Notes: a model not told the origin generated them from the sequence alone. A stretch of DNA of 64,000 nt from CADCWN01 sp046328475 (GCA_046328475.1 JAXLWN010000025.1:23567-87566), one strand, 5' to 3'; counted from the first letter of the stretch, positions 9,869 to 21,440 are shown. Numbers and translations: made by a program.

Positions 9869-9994
9869 CGGTGGCTCCTCCTGCGACGTTCGTGGCTCGC
9901 CCGACCGGAACAGCGACAGTTTAAGCGGCAGCGCCGATGAAAGCTACATCCTTTGTTGCGGTGCGGGGTCCTGGCAACGTCGGGTGGTGACGGA

Positions 9995-10028
9995 CGCCGC
10001 ACCGCCGCCTGCGGGCGGCGGTGCGGCG
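9995..10028. repeat. GC-rich perfect palindrome between divergent genes
   Basis: 15-bp arms (CGCCGCACCGCCGCC and its complement) close on TGCG. The core CCGCCGCCTGCGGGCGGC recurs near 20650 and 41614, so it is a dispersed element. It lies in the 330-bp region between the phosphoesterase (leftward) and the dioxygenase (rightward). No gene is seen in that region. Confidence 0.7.
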
Positions 10029-10198
10029 CGCAGCGGTGCTCTGGATTTGCATACCTGGGTTGGGGCGAATCCCGGTATGATTTCGTTGAGTAGCGAGCGT
10101 TGCGCGGCAAGGCGTCCGGGGCCACGCCCTGGTGGCGTTCTGGTGCGGATTCACCGGCCAGACAAGCTGGCAGACCGGGCCGGAGACAGGAGCGATCG

Positions 10199-11023
10199 AT
10201 GGAGCAATTGCACCCCACCAGGCTCAACCGCCGCGTCGTCCTGGGCGCGTGGCTCGCGCTGCCCGCCGCATACTTGCTGGCTGCCTGCACGCGGCAGGAG
10301 GTGAGCGAGCCGACACCGGAGCCGACGAGGGCGGCGCAGGCGACGAGCACGGTGGCTGCGGCGACGGCGACGGCACCAGCGACGGTCGCGCCGAACACGG
10401 CCACGCCGACCCCATCGGCGGTGGCGGTGGCGCCGTCGCCGCAGGCTACGCCGGTTGTGCCGACCGCGACGCGGGTTCCGGTGGCGACGCCAACGGGGAC
10501 GCGGGTGGCGCAGGCGGTGGTGCTCACGCCGACGCCGGAGTGCGGCGATGACGACGATGAGCCGACCCTGGCGCAGACGGAGGGGCCGTACTACACGCCG
10601 AATACGCCCGAGCGGACGTCGCTGCTGGAGGCGGGGATGGCCGGGACGAGGTTGGTGCTCACCGGGACGGTGTTCTCCACCGGCTGCGCGCCGGTTGGCC
10701 GCGCCCTGCTCGATTTCTGGCAGGCGGACGATGCGGGGCAGTACGACAATGTGGGGTTTCGGCTGCGCGGGCATCAGTTCGCGGATGCGCGGGGGCGGTT
10801 CAGGCTGGAGACGGTGGTGCCGGGGCTCTATCCGGGGCGCACGCGGCACATTCATGTGAAGGTGCAGGCTCCCAACCGGCCGGTGCTGACGACGCAGCTC
10901 TATTTTCCGGGCGAGGCGCGCAATGCGTCGGATGGCATCTACCGGGAAGAACTGCTGCTGGCCATGCACGATGTCGCCACCGGCAAAGAGGCTAGTTTTG
11001 ATTTTGTGCTCAACATCGGTTAG
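10199..11023 (+). CDS. Intradiol ring-cleavage dioxygenase-like lipoprotein
   Basis: 274 residues. The N-terminus NRRVVLGAWLALPAAYLLAAC combines a twin-arginine-like pair with a lipobox. A Thr/Pro/Ala linker of about 90 residues and an acidic patch (CGDDDDE) lead to the catalytic domain: QTEGPYYTPN, LLDFWQADDAGQYD, GRFRLETVVPGLYPGRTRHIHVKV and TTQLYFPG. The Tyr residues in GQYD and PGLYPG and the two His of RHIHVKV fit the non-haem Fe(III) ligands of protocatechuate/catechol dioxygenases, which open catechol rings between the hydroxyls. Extracytoplasmic anchoring is unusual for central aromatic catabolism but is seen in this exported subfamily. AGGAG lies 7 nt before the ATG. Its stop overlaps by a few bases the convergent lipoprotein gene. 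Confidence 0.85.
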   Translation: MEQLHPTRLNRRVVLGAWLALPAAYLLAACTRQEVSEPTPEPTRAAQATSTVAAATATAPATVAPNTATPTPSAVAVAPSPQATPVVPTATRVPVATPTGTRVAQAVVLTPTPECGDDDDEPTLAQTEGPYYTPNTPERTSLLEAGMAGTRLVLTGTVFSTGCAPVGRALLDFWQADDAGQYDNVGFRLRGHQFADARGRFRLETVVPGLYPGRTRHIHVKVQAPNRPVLTTQLYFPGEARNASDGIYREELLLAMHDVATGKEASFDFVLNIG

Positions 11024-11820
11024 GGCACAGTAGGCACTGGCGCACGGTCAAGCGGCACCAGAAGATCCCCCGGTACGGTCTTCGGTGGTTGCGCGAGCAA
11101 GGCCGAACGGACTTCCTCTGCTACCTGGGCCAATGGCATCCTATTGTATTGTTGATAATGTGGAATTGGGGTAGCCACCGTCCCGTCGGCGTTGAGATCC
11201 CAGTATCCTTGCGGCCCACCGATCGCGCTATAGGCGGGCGTCGGCGCGTTCGACAGGCTGAACTCGTGGAGGAATAAGAGGTGTTGATCACCAACCGCCA
11301 GAGGCGGCTCATCGGGGTTCTGCTGGGTGCAACCGTCAAGCTTCCCACCCAAGCGGCGCACCAGGATAGTTGCTTCGGGCAGACCGCGTAGCCGTTGGTC
11401 GACGCGCACGAGGTAATCGGTATAGATCTGACGCCAGTTCGGTCGGCGCTGCGGATCCGGGTAGATCCACACCGAGGGGAGTTCCTTCACAACCGTGCCA
11501 ACGACCACATGGTGCGACACCCAGGCAAGCGTGGCGACGCTATCGAGCCGAACAAAGCTGGTGCTGATGGTCATATCGCAGTCAGGTGGCCGCGACTGGA
11601 GGCTAACTGTGGGCAAGATCATCGGTTCGCTCTGGGTTGTCGGCGCGGGGACGGCGGCAGCCACGGGCGTGGCGGTTGCCTCGGCTTGCGTTGGCGATGC
11701 AGGGCTGTTAGCGGCCACAGGCTGGCCCTGTGGCCGGGCTGTCGGTTCGCCCACCGCCCCGCAAGCAGTCATTGTGAGCAGCAAGATGCCGACGAGGATT
11801 ACGAGATGTCGGCCAGTCAT
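11020..11820 (-). CDS. Lipoprotein of unknown function
   Basis: 266 residues from the ATG at 11820, which follows GGAAGGAGCAGAGCG. The N-terminus MTGRHLVILVGILLLTMTAC is a lipoprotein signal. A low-complexity Thr/Pro/Ala linker extends to about residue 75. The globular part has a beta-rich look (HHVVVGTVVKELPSVW, DYLVRVDQRLRGLPEATILVRRLGG, LAVGDQHLLFLHE) that recalls small exported domains following 'vGtV..' strands, where a transported or regulated quantity is compared. I do not recognise a family with confidence. It converges on, and slightly overlaps, the dioxygenase gene. Confidence 0.75.
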   Translation of the reverse strand: MTGRHLVILVGILLLTMTACGAVGEPTARPQGQPVAANSPASPTQAEATATPVAAAVPAPTTQSEPMILPTVSLQSRPPDCDMTISTSFVRLDSVATLAWVSHHVVVGTVVKELPSVWIYPDPQRRPNWRQIYTDYLVRVDQRLRGLPEATILVRRLGGKLDGCTQQNPDEPPLAVGDQHLLFLHEFSLSNAPTPAYSAIGGPQGYWDLNADGTVATPIPHYQQYNRMPLAQVAEEVRSALLAQPPKTVPGDLLVPLDRAPVPTVP

Positions 11821-11964
11821 CGCTCTGCTCCTTCCAGGGTAATAGTTCAGAGTCCGGGGCATATCTCCTCATATTCGCTTACCAGCCGCGAACGTACTCC
11901 GCAGCGAATCGAGTTTGCCCTGGCGTTCTGACCTGGTCCCCCCAGGGTTTCGGTGCGCATCGGG

Positions 11965-12600
11965 TCAGCGCGAACCGTACATGATTTGAGCTGATTGCAC
12001 ATCGTACGAATTGATGTCCCGTTTATACACCTCGCCCCAATCGCTGAAGGTGGACATCGACGAGTCGCTGCTACTATAGGTATGGGTCATGTAGAACCAG
12101 TGTCCGAATTCGTGCGTAGAGATGTTATGGAGATCGTAGTATTCGTTGTCAATGCACCACTGTTGACCAACTGCGAGGCAATCTTCATAGAATCGCCCAG
12201 TCTCATCGTAGACAGTATAAGCCCAGACGATTGGTCGCCCCTGATCGACGTTACAATCAATTGTTGTTGTCCCAGTCTGAGCGGTATTGCCAGCGTTCAC
12301 CGGCCCACGGTAAATCTCTCCATCTCGCGTTGTGCCATACGTCCGGTCGAACCAGAGGTTTGCGTTGGCCGCGTACCAGGACTCTCCCCCGTATTGAATC
12401 GCATAGGCCTGGTTGACAGTAAAGCTCCCGAGGTCTATGTAGAATAGTGGTGTACGAGGCCAGGGAAAGCCCCACTTGCAAAAGGTGGTGTTATCGTTAG
12501 CGGACACTTCCTGTGGAGAAAAAGACGACGCGAGAATGAGCGAGGCGAGGGCAAGTACACAGGTTAGGAAGAGCCGAGGTAGGCGGGTGGAGCGTGTCAT
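11965..12600 (-). CDS. Secreted matrixin-like zinc metalloprotease
   Basis: 211 residues. Signal peptide at residues 1-34 (LFLTCVLALASLILASS). Near the C-terminus the motif HEFGHWFYMTH has the metzincin spacing HExxHxxxxxH: three His would bind zinc and the Glu would act as base. Position 8 is Tyr where most metzincins have Gly, which makes the assignment slightly atypical. The ending AQIMYGSR resembles the Met-turn/final strand region. The upstream half (FYIDLGSFTVNQAYAIQYGGESW) would be the N-terminal sheet. Base composition is clearly less GC-rich than in the neighbours, suggesting acquisition. AAGGATGGTGACAA precedes the ATG. Substrate is unknown. Confidence 0.78.
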   Translation of the reverse strand: MTRSTRLPRLFLTCVLALASLILASSFSPQEVSANDNTTFCKWGFPWPRTPLFYIDLGSFTVNQAYAIQYGGESWYAANANLWFDRTYGTTRDGEIYRGPVNAGNTAQTGTTTIDCNVDQGRPIVWAYTVYDETGRFYEDCLAVGQQWCIDNEYYDLHNISTHEFGHWFYMTHTYSSSDSSMSTFSDWGEVYKRDINSYDVQSAQIMYGSR

Positions 12601-12765
12601 TTGTCACCATCCTTACGCTGTCTGGAGTAATTCACGGCACTGGCGCACAGTTCTTTACCGTCGTGAACCGCTTCCCCCTAACCTGCCCAGATACCGATTG
12701 TGGGCTCCACGATGAGGATCGGAATTATTTGCAGACTACCACTACGGTATGGGGAGGAAGTATCA

Positions 12766-12797
12766 GCAGGGGTGAGGATTTCCGTCCTCACCCCTGC
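12766..12797. terminator. Intergenic hairpin downstream of the PAS-LuxR gene
   Basis: A 13-bp perfect stem (GCAGGGGTGAGGA and complement) with a 6-nt loop lies 29 bp beyond the stop of the leftward PAS-LuxR gene. No T-run follows on either side, so it could be a weak terminator or an mRNA-end stabiliser. Confidence 0.45.
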
Positions 12798-12825
12798 CTG
12801 GGATATGCTGGGCTTCCTGCCTAGA

Positions 12826-13814
12826 TCAGCAGTCGAGCAGTCCGCGCCCACACGCCGCCGCAACGGCCGCCGCGCGGTTCTCATTGCATCCTAGCTTGTG
12901 GGCGAGATGGTTGAGGTGGGTCCGCACGATACTTCGCTGAATGTGCAGGCGTGCACCAATTTCGCGGTAACTCAGGTGGTCGTCAGCCAGCAGCAGCAGG
13001 ACATTACGTTCGCGCTCGGTCTGCCCCGCCTCCATGCGCCGCGCCGCCATCTCGGCAGAGTGCTGCGCGGTCACATCGAGCGCTGCGCCAACTATGCCGA
13101 CGACCGCACCAACTTCGTCACGCAGCGGCGCGTAGTGCGCGGCGAAGCGATAGCGACAACGATCATCTCGGCAGCGATCCGCTCACCCGCCAGCGCCCGC
13201 CGGATGTGATTCGGCACGTCGGGTGAGTGGGTGACGGCGAGGATCGGGTGCCCGATGATTGCCTCAGGTGTCAGGCCCAGCGCAGTCAAGCCATGCCCAG
13301 CGGCGTAGGTGATCGCACCGTCGCGATCGAGGGTGAAGAGAATGAAGGGGAAATTCGCCAGCACCAAGCGCAGCCGCGCCTCGTTCTCACGGATCGCTCG
13401 CTCGGCGCGGCTACGCTCGGTCGTGTCGCGGACGATGGCGCAAAGGATCGTGCCATCCAACCCTTTCAGGGCAACTGCACTCACTTCGACGATGACGAGG
13501 TTACCGTCCTTGCGTCTGAAGTGTCGCTCGCCGATCGCATCGCGCCCTACGGTCATCACCCCGGCGAAGTCCGCATCGACACTCGCGCGATCGTGCGCCT
13601 CGATATCGTAGAGCGTCAGTCCGAGCAATTCCCCGGCTGTGTAGCCGAGCAAGCTGCATAGCGCCGGATTCACCTCCGCGATACGCTTCGTCGCCGCATC
13701 GAACAGGACGATGCCCTCCGCGATCTGCGCCACAATCGCGCTGTGCGCTGCTGCACCGAAGAATTGCGGAGGATTGCCCGTCGTTCTGAGGGTGAGATTC
13801 TGATCCTCCATCAT
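12826..13814 (-). CDS. PAS-PAS-LuxR one-component regulator (single frameshift)
   Basis: Two minus-strand frames join into one protein of about 330 residues. The first holds a PAS domain (IAEGIVLFDAATKRIAEVN … LCSLLGYTAGELLG), the PAC-type tail VIVEVSAVALKG..GTILCAIVRDTTERSRAE and a second PAS (LVLANFPFILFTLDRDGAIT). In the other frame the second PAS continues (YRFAAHYAPLRDEVGAVVGI) and leads into a LuxR/NarL-type HTH (ERERNVLLLLADDHLSYREIGARLHIQRS). The frame changes near 13150. If it is a sequence error, the protein senses a ligand or redox state through PAS and binds DNA directly. It is divergent from the GlgX-type gene, a possible target. The start could also be the GTG at 13823. Confidence 0.75.
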
Positions 13815-14079
13815 CGCTACCACCCCCGATCGCGCTGCTTATGTGTCCGTCTGGTTAACATACCCACCTCGCAACATTCATGCCGCGAAGTGGCACTTTC
13901 CTTTCCAATGCCGCACTGGGTAGACGGACTGGACGGCACAGAACTTGCATTCCCCCACGCGGCAAGGATGCAATACAGGCTTCCTGCAGGGGAGAGCTGG
14001 GGGCAGTCGGCCACCAGCATTTGAGCGAACGCTAGCGCGATGGGATATCGCCCGCTGCGATATGGAAAGGTAGCCCGCG

Positions 14080-17067
<2,988 letters not shown>

Positions 17068-17072
17068 GGCGT

Positions 17073-17192
17073 AGTGCTGAGTGCCGAGTGCTGAGTGCTG
17101 AGTAAGTACGAAGTACGAACGACGAAGTACGAACTGGGCTAACCCACGGCACAGCCTAAATTCATACTTCGTACTTCCGACTTCGTACTTCC
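17073..17192. repeat. Heptamer array and inverted partner after glgX
   Basis: Starting 6 bp after the glgX stop, four units AGTGCTG/AGTGCCG are followed by AGTACGA-type units to 17133. An inverted array (TTCGTACTTC-type) lies at 17160-17192. The two sides would pair into a long imperfect hairpin. Confidence 0.8.
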
Positions 17193-17272
17193 CCAATGTG
17201 GCACGGCACTTGCCACACTAAGTGTAGGCTCCGACGGGGAGCTGCGACACGATTCCGACGCTGGAGGTGCCT

Positions 17273-17509
17273 ATGCAGGATATGACAGGCCAGATTCGCG
17301 AGCATATGCCGGTTGTCTGCTCGGAAGGCGGTCAATTCGCAACGGTTGACCACGTCGAAGGCAATGCGATCAAGCTGACGAAGGATAATACGGGCCAGCA
17401 TCACTACATCCCGACCGACTGGGTCGAGCGCGTGGACCAGCATGTCCACATCGACCGACCGGGTAAGCAGGCGATGCGGGAGTGGACGACCACACCGCAA
17501 GGACGCTAA
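17273..17509 (+). CDS. DUF2171 small protein
   Basis: 78 residues from the ATG at 17273, six bases after GGAGG. The sequence shows the compact beta-sheet pattern of DUF2171: an IREHMPVVCSEGGQFATVDHVEGN start, a KLTKDN strand, then HHYIPTDWVERVDQHVHID and a short basic tail. These proteins resemble PRC-barrel-like domains and are often stress related in soil bacteria; no catalytic residues are evident. The gene stands alone and is closed by a strong terminator, so it is monocistronic. An in-frame GTG at 17267 overlaps the ribosome-binding site and is unlikely to be the start. Confidence 0.75.
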   Translation: MQDMTGQIREHMPVVCSEGGQFATVDHVEGNAIKLTKDNTGQHHYIPTDWVERVDQHVHIDRPGKQAMREWTTTPQGR

Positions 17510-17554
17510 TAGTGCGGTGTTGCTATGTTAGGAAACCGATACAGACGATAGAGA

Positions 17555-17593
17555 GCGGCCCCGCAGGCGATGCCTGCGGGGCCGCTTCGTTTC
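17555..17593 (+). terminator. Rho-independent terminator after the DUF2171 gene
   Basis: A perfect 15-bp stem (AGCGGCCCCGCAGGC and complement) with loop GAT is followed by TCGTTT, 45 bp after the stop codon. Confidence 0.85.
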
Positions 17594-17694
17594 ATTCGCG
17601 GGGAGATATGCCTCAGTACGAGGCGTGTTGGTCAATAAGGGCAGCGAACATCGAGTGGTGGCATTGGTGGAGTTCGGTAGCGTCGCGACACCCG

Positions 17695-17745
17695 CCCGGA
17701 GATGAAGTCTCCGGCTACGTCGTGCGCCGGATCAATCCGGCTTTT
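17695..17745. repeat. Double-hairpin dispersed repeat, copy 1
   Basis: Two small hairpins in tandem: CCGGAGATGAAGTCTCCGG, then GCCGGATCAATCCGGC followed by TTTT. The same pair, with the same spacer logic, occurs at 28019-28072. The surrounding 17594-17766 holds no gene. Confidence 0.75.
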
Positions 17746-17766
17746 GGTGGCAGGTGGAGAGGTTTA

Positions 17767-18120
17767 CTATTTTGCGGCGGCGATTTCTTTCAGACGGGCG
17801 TCGATGATTTGTTTCAGGACGTCGTTCGGGATGGGGGTAGCGGGGGTGAAGCGGATGGTGCCCTTGGAGAGGTCGAAGCCGCCGAGCTGGTCCTTCACGC
17901 TGTCGATTGCGGCGGGGCTGAAGGGGTGCAGGCTGAGGTGGCGCTGAGAGACAGTGAAGCCGAGCAGGGGCTTGCCTTTGTGCTTGAACGCGGGCATGCC
18001 GTAGCTGGTGGCTTCTTCCGCGCCGGGGACGGCGGCCCTGGCGATCTGGCAGATGCGTTCGAGGGCGGCTTTTTCCGGTGCGTTCAGTTTGTCCAGGTAG
18101 TCGGTGATAGCGGATACTAG
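17767..18120 (-). CDS. DUF1801/YdhG-like protein lacking an obvious start codon
   Basis: The frame is open from 18120 and reads ITDYLDKLNAPEKAALERI, GAEEATSYGMPAFKHKGKPL, LLGFTVSQRHLSLHPFSP and KGTIRFTPATPIPNDVLKQI, the order of DUF1801 (YdhG/frataxin-like-fold) proteins of about 118 residues. However, directly upstream in frame is TGA (18121-18123) and there is no ATG, GTG or TTG before the internal Met at 17997. A good ribosome-binding site (GGGAGGAG) lies just upstream of 18120. Either a small indel removed the initiator or a non-standard codon is used. Members have been proposed as iron chaperones or metal-related proteins; the function here is not established. Confidence 0.7.
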   Translation of the reverse strand, partial: LVSAITDYLDKLNAPEKAALERICQIARAAVPGAEEATSYGMPAFKHKGKPLLGFTVSQRHLSLHPFSPAAIDSVKDQLGGFDLSKGTIRFTPATPIPNDVLKQIIDARLKEIAAAK

Positions 18121-18207
18121 TCAACTCCTCCCTTTGAGAATCGCCCAAGCAAGATAGATACAACGGTGGGCGGCAGGAGATCTCCTGCCGCCCGCCGTTC
18201 ATTGTCG

Positions 18208-20361
18208 TTATGCATACTTGCCGCGCCGCCGACCGCCGGGCTTGCTGGCGGGCTTGCGCGCCGCCCGAACCGGCGGCGACGGGGTTTTTCTTGGGCTGGC
18301 CGTTGCCGTTCGGTTGCCTGGTGTTGGCGTCGAGGGAGACGACTTTGTCGAGCATGTCGGCGGGGAGCCTTCCATGATCTTGCGGAGTTCGATGATCTGG
18401 TCGCGCAGTTGCGCCGCCTGCTCGAATTCGAGCATCTTGGAGGCTTGCTTCATCTGCGTCTCCAGATCCCTGACGATCCGGGCGAGTTCGTCCTTCGGCA
18501 GTTCCCCGATCACGCCGCCTTCGCTGGCCGCGCCGGTTTCGTAGGCTCCACTCTCCTCGGCGACCTGCCGGACGCGGTCGGTGAGGTCCTTGATCGCCTT
18601 GCTGATGCCGCGCGGGACGATGTTGTGCTCTTCGTTGTAGGCTTGCTGGATGCCGCGACGGCGATAGGTCTCCTTGATCGCGCGTTCCATCGAGCCGGTC
18701 ATGTTGTCGGCGTACATGATCACCTGGCCCTCGACGTGCCGCGCCGCGCGCCCGATCGTCTGGATCAGTGCGTTCTCGGAGCGCAGGAAGCCCTCCTTGT
18801 CGGCGTCGAGGATGATGACGAGCGAGACTTCGGGGAGGTCCAGACCTTCGCGCAGGAGGTTGATGCCGACGACCACGTCGTAGACGCCGAAGCGGAGGTC
18901 GCGCAGGATCTCGATGCGCTCCAGGGTCTCGATGTCGTGGTGGAGGTACTGGGTGCGGATCCCCGCTTCCTTCAGGTAGTCGGTCAGGTCCTCGGCCATG
19001 CGCTTGGTGAGGGTCGTCATCAGCACGCGCTGGCCCTTCTTCACGCGGGCGTGCGTCTCGGCCAGGATGTCGTCGATCTGCCCGCTCGTCGGGCGGACGC
19101 TGATCTCGGGATCGATCAGGCCGGTCGGGCGGATAACTTGCTCGACGATCTGCTGGCTGTGCTCGTGCTCGTACGGGCCGGGGGTGGCCGAGACGTAGAC
19201 CGCCTGGCGGATGTGGTGCTGGAACTCGTCGAAGGTGAGCGGGCGGTTGTCGAGCGCGGAGGGAAGGCGGAAACCGAAATCGACCAGGGTCAGCTTGCGG
19301 GCGCGGTCGCCGCCGTACATGCCGCGCACCTGGGGCAGCGACATGTGCGACTCGTCCACCATCACCAGGTAGTCGTCCGGGAAGTAGTCGAGCAGGGTCC
19401 AGGGCTGATCGCCCGCGCCGCGCCGCGCGAGGTGGCGCGAGTAGTTCTCGACGCCGGTGCAGTAGCCGACCTGTTCCAGCATCTCCAGGTCGTAGATGGT
19501 GCGCTGCTTCAGGCGCGCGGCCTCCAGCACCTTGCCCTGATCTTCCAGATACTTCAACTGCGCTTCCAGCTCGGCGCGGATGTCGCCGATGGCGTCGCGC
19601 AGCTTCTCCTCGGTGGTGACGAAGTGCTTGGCGGGGTAGATCTCGGTCTGCGTGCGCTCGACCAGCACCTCGCCGGTGAGGGGATCGACCTCGACGATGC
19701 GCTCGATCTCGTCGCCGAAGAAGGAGATGCGGAGCGCGACCTGCTCGTAGGCCGGGAAGATTTCGAGCGTGTCGCCGCGCACGCGGAAGGTACCGCGCAC
19801 GAAGTTCACGTCGTTGCGCTCGTACTGGATATCGATCAGGTGGCGCAGGACCTTGTCGCGCCGCACCACTTCGCCGCGCTTCAGCGAGACGACCGTCTTG
19901 CCATATTCCTCGGGGGAGCCGATGCCGTAGATGCAGGAGACCGAGGCGACGATCAGCGTGTCGCGACGGGTGAGGAGCGAGCGGGTGGCGGCGTGGCGCA
20001 GCCGGTCGATCTCCTCGTTGACCTCCGATTCCTTCTCGATGTAGAGATCTTGCCGGGCGATGTACGCCTCCGGCTGGTAGTAGTCGTAGTAGGAGACGAA
20101 ATACTCGACCGCATTCTCGGGGAAGAACTCTTTGAACTCGGCGTAGAGTTGCGCCGCGAGGGTCTTGTTGTGCGCGAGGACGAGCGTCGGGCGCTGCACG
20201 CGCTCGATCACCTTCGACATCGTGTAGGTCTTGCCGGAGCCGGTGACGCCGAGGAGGGTCTGGTGCTTGTAGCCCGCGTTCAGTCCTTCGACCAGTTGCT
20301 CGATCGCCACGGGTTGATCGCCGGTGGGGTCGAAGGGCGAGACGACCTTAAAATCTGGCAC
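18208..20361 (-). CDS. uvrB: Excinuclease ABC subunit UvrB
   Basis: 717 residues from the GTG at 20361, preceded by AGGAGG with 6-nt spacing. Walker A is GVTGSGKT. The beta-hairpin region has FVSYYDYYQPEAYI, used for strand clamping. Other signatures are SCIYGIGSPEEY, VMVDESHMSLPQV (DExx box), VGINLLREGLDLPEVSLV and QTIGRAARHVEGQVI. The C-terminal UVR motif (about residues 630-665) would bind UvrC or UvrA, and the last 40 residues are a basic, Pro/Lys/Arg-rich tail. The protein loads on damage with UvrA and positions UvrC in nucleotide excision repair. The array of 7-mers just upstream of its ribosome-binding site is unusual. Confidence 0.97.
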   Translation of the reverse strand: MPDFKVVSPFDPTGDQPVAIEQLVEGLNAGYKHQTLLGVTGSGKTYTMSKVIERVQRPTLVLAHNKTLAAQLYAEFKEFFPENAVEYFVSYYDYYQPEAYIARQDLYIEKESEVNEEIDRLRHAATRSLLTRRDTLIVASVSCIYGIGSPEEYGKTVVSLKRGEVVRRDKVLRHLIDIQYERNDVNFVRGTFRVRGDTLEIFPAYEQVALRISFFGDEIERIVEVDPLTGEVLVERTQTEIYPAKHFVTTEEKLRDAIGDIRAELEAQLKYLEDQGKVLEAARLKQRTIYDLEMLEQVGYCTGVENYSRHLARRGAGDQPWTLLDYFPDDYLVMVDESHMSLPQVRGMYGGDRARKLTLVDFGFRLPSALDNRPLTFDEFQHHIRQAVYVSATPGPYEHEHSQQIVEQVIRPTGLIDPEISVRPTSGQIDDILAETHARVKKGQRVLMTTLTKRMAEDLTDYLKEAGIRTQYLHHDIETLERIEILRDLRFGVYDVVVGINLLREGLDLPEVSLVIILDADKEGFLRSENALIQTIGRAARHVEGQVIMYADNMTGSMERAIKETYRRRGIQQAYNEEHNIVPRGISKAIKDLTDRVRQVAEESGAYETGAASEGGVIGELPKDELARIVRDLETQMKQASKMLEFEQAAQLRDQIIELRKIMEGSPPTCSTKSSPSTPTPGNRTATASPRKTPSPPVRAARKPASKPGGRRRGKYA

Positions 20362-20375
20362 GGGGTACCTCCTCG

Positions 20376-20403
20376 ATTGCGGATTGCGAATTGCGGATTG
20401 CGG
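20376..20403. repeat. Heptamer array next to the uvrB ribosome-binding site
   Basis: Four consecutive 7-nt units, ATTGCGG, ATTGCGA, ATTGCGG and ATTGCGG on the plus strand, end about 2 bp from the AGGAGG of uvrB. In the uvrB transcript these are CCGCAAT-type units in the 5' leader. Confidence 0.8.
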
Positions 20404-20534
20404 ATAGATGGGCCGGTTGCGCGCGGGCGTTGGCGGCGTCCGCGCGGGGTGATTCATGGGGCAAAGTATAGCAGATTTGGCGAGGATTAGCCCGTTCGTG
20501 CGATGGGAGGAGGGTGCGTACGGACGCGGGGTTA

Positions 20535-20680
20535 GCCCTCACCGCCGCCGCAGCGGCGGCACCTCTCCCAACCGCTGGGAGAGGGGGAGAGCTGGGCGAC
20601 GCGGGTGGCGGCAAGCGCGGCAGGTGTGGGGCTGCGGACGGACCTCACCCCGCCGCCTGCGGGCGGCGACCCTCTCCTAA
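20535..20680. repeat. Cluster of GC-rich hairpins
   Basis: Three palindromes: GCCGCCGCAGCGGCGGC near 20543, CTCTCCCAACCGCTGGGAGAG near 20563, and CCGCCGCCTGCGGGCGGC near 20650 inside a CCTCACCCC…CCCTCTCC context. The last matches the copies at 10000 and 41614. The interval 20404-20746 holds no gene. Confidence 0.7.
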
Positions 20681-20702
20681 ACCGAAGCGCCGATGCAACC
20701 TC

Positions 20703-20726
20703 CATGGTCTCAAGCGTAGGGCATGG
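20703..20726. repeat. 24-bp direct repeat, left copy, beside the RibD-like gene
   Basis: ATGGTCTCAAGCGTAGGGCA and the next few bases match 21563-21586 with one difference. Both copies are followed by TTC(A/G)GTTTA-type sequence 20-25 bp later. The pair brackets the RibD-like gene. Confidence 0.7.
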
Positions 20727-20746
20727 GAATTCATCGCGGATTCAGT

Positions 20747-21343
20747 TTAAGTCCTCGGGTACCCGGCGGGCCGGTAGACCTGGATCGTCACCCCGTTGGG
20801 GCTGACTCGCGACTCCATAAGGTCAAGCGCGATGTTGGGGCCGACGTCGGAGAATAGCCGCGTACCTCGACCGACGACCACCGGGAACGTGAACAGGGTG
20901 ATCTCATCGACAAGGGCGTTGTCGAGGAGCCACCGGAACAGGGCACCGCTGCCGTGGACCTGCAACTCACCGCCCGGCTTGGCTTTCAACTCGCGAACGG
21001 CCACCGCGACGTCACCGGAGAGGACGATCGTGTTCGCCCACTGCGGGTCGGTGAGCGTGGTAGAGGCCACGTACTTGGGCAGTGTGTTTAGCGCCGTCCA
21101 GATCGGGCTGTCGCCCGAATCGTCCCAGGTCCCCCAGGTGTCGGCGAAGTGTTCGTAGGTTCGTCGACCGAACAGAAACGCGGCGGCGCGCTGGTAGATC
21201 TCGCCCATGACCGTTCCGGCTTCGTCATCAAAGTGCGCCCATCCCCGCCGCTCGAATAGGCCGCGTTCGCCCTCACCCGGATTCGCGCCGGGTCCCTGCA
21301 TCACTCCGTCAGCAGAGACTTGCGTGATGGTCGTCAACTTCAT
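20747..21343 (-). CDS. RibD C-terminal/dihydrofolate-reductase-like protein
   Basis: 198 residues from the ATG at 21343, preceded by AAAGGG. It begins MKLTTITQVSADGVMQGPG, the first strand of the RibD-C/DHFR-like fold, then FLFGRRTYEHFADTWGTWDD (NADPH-binding 'GRRTYE.F' motif), KYVASTTLTDPQWANTIVL, GGELQVHGSGALFRWLLD and LFTFPVVVGRGTRLFSD. Such proteins (YyaP/YwjB type) are probable NADPH reductases of unknown substrate and are common as single genes in soil bacteria. It has no operon partner. It is bracketed by 24-bp direct repeats and preceded by a 23-bp tandem duplication, which may mark a recent insertion or duplication. Confidence 0.88.
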   Translation of the reverse strand: MKLTTITQVSADGVMQGPGANPGEGERGLFERRGWAHFDDEAGTVMGEIYQRAAAFLFGRRTYEHFADTWGTWDDSGDSPIWTALNTLPKYVASTTLTDPQWANTIVLSGDVAVAVRELKAKPGGELQVHGSGALFRWLLDNALVDEITLFTFPVVVGRGTRLFSDVGPNIALDLMESRVSPNGVTIQVYRPAGYPRT

Positions 21344-21440
21344 CGGTTCGCCCTTTCTCTCGTGGTGGCCTTGCTCGCCATGACTGCACTGAGGCACAGA
21401 GATTATCGAGCCAGCATGGCTCGGTCGTCACCAGGGATGT

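Noticed and set aside
18166..20490. 774-residue plus-strand frame opposite uvrB
   Set aside because: Complement of a fully conserved UvrB; its own sequence has no recognisable domains and unlikely composition.
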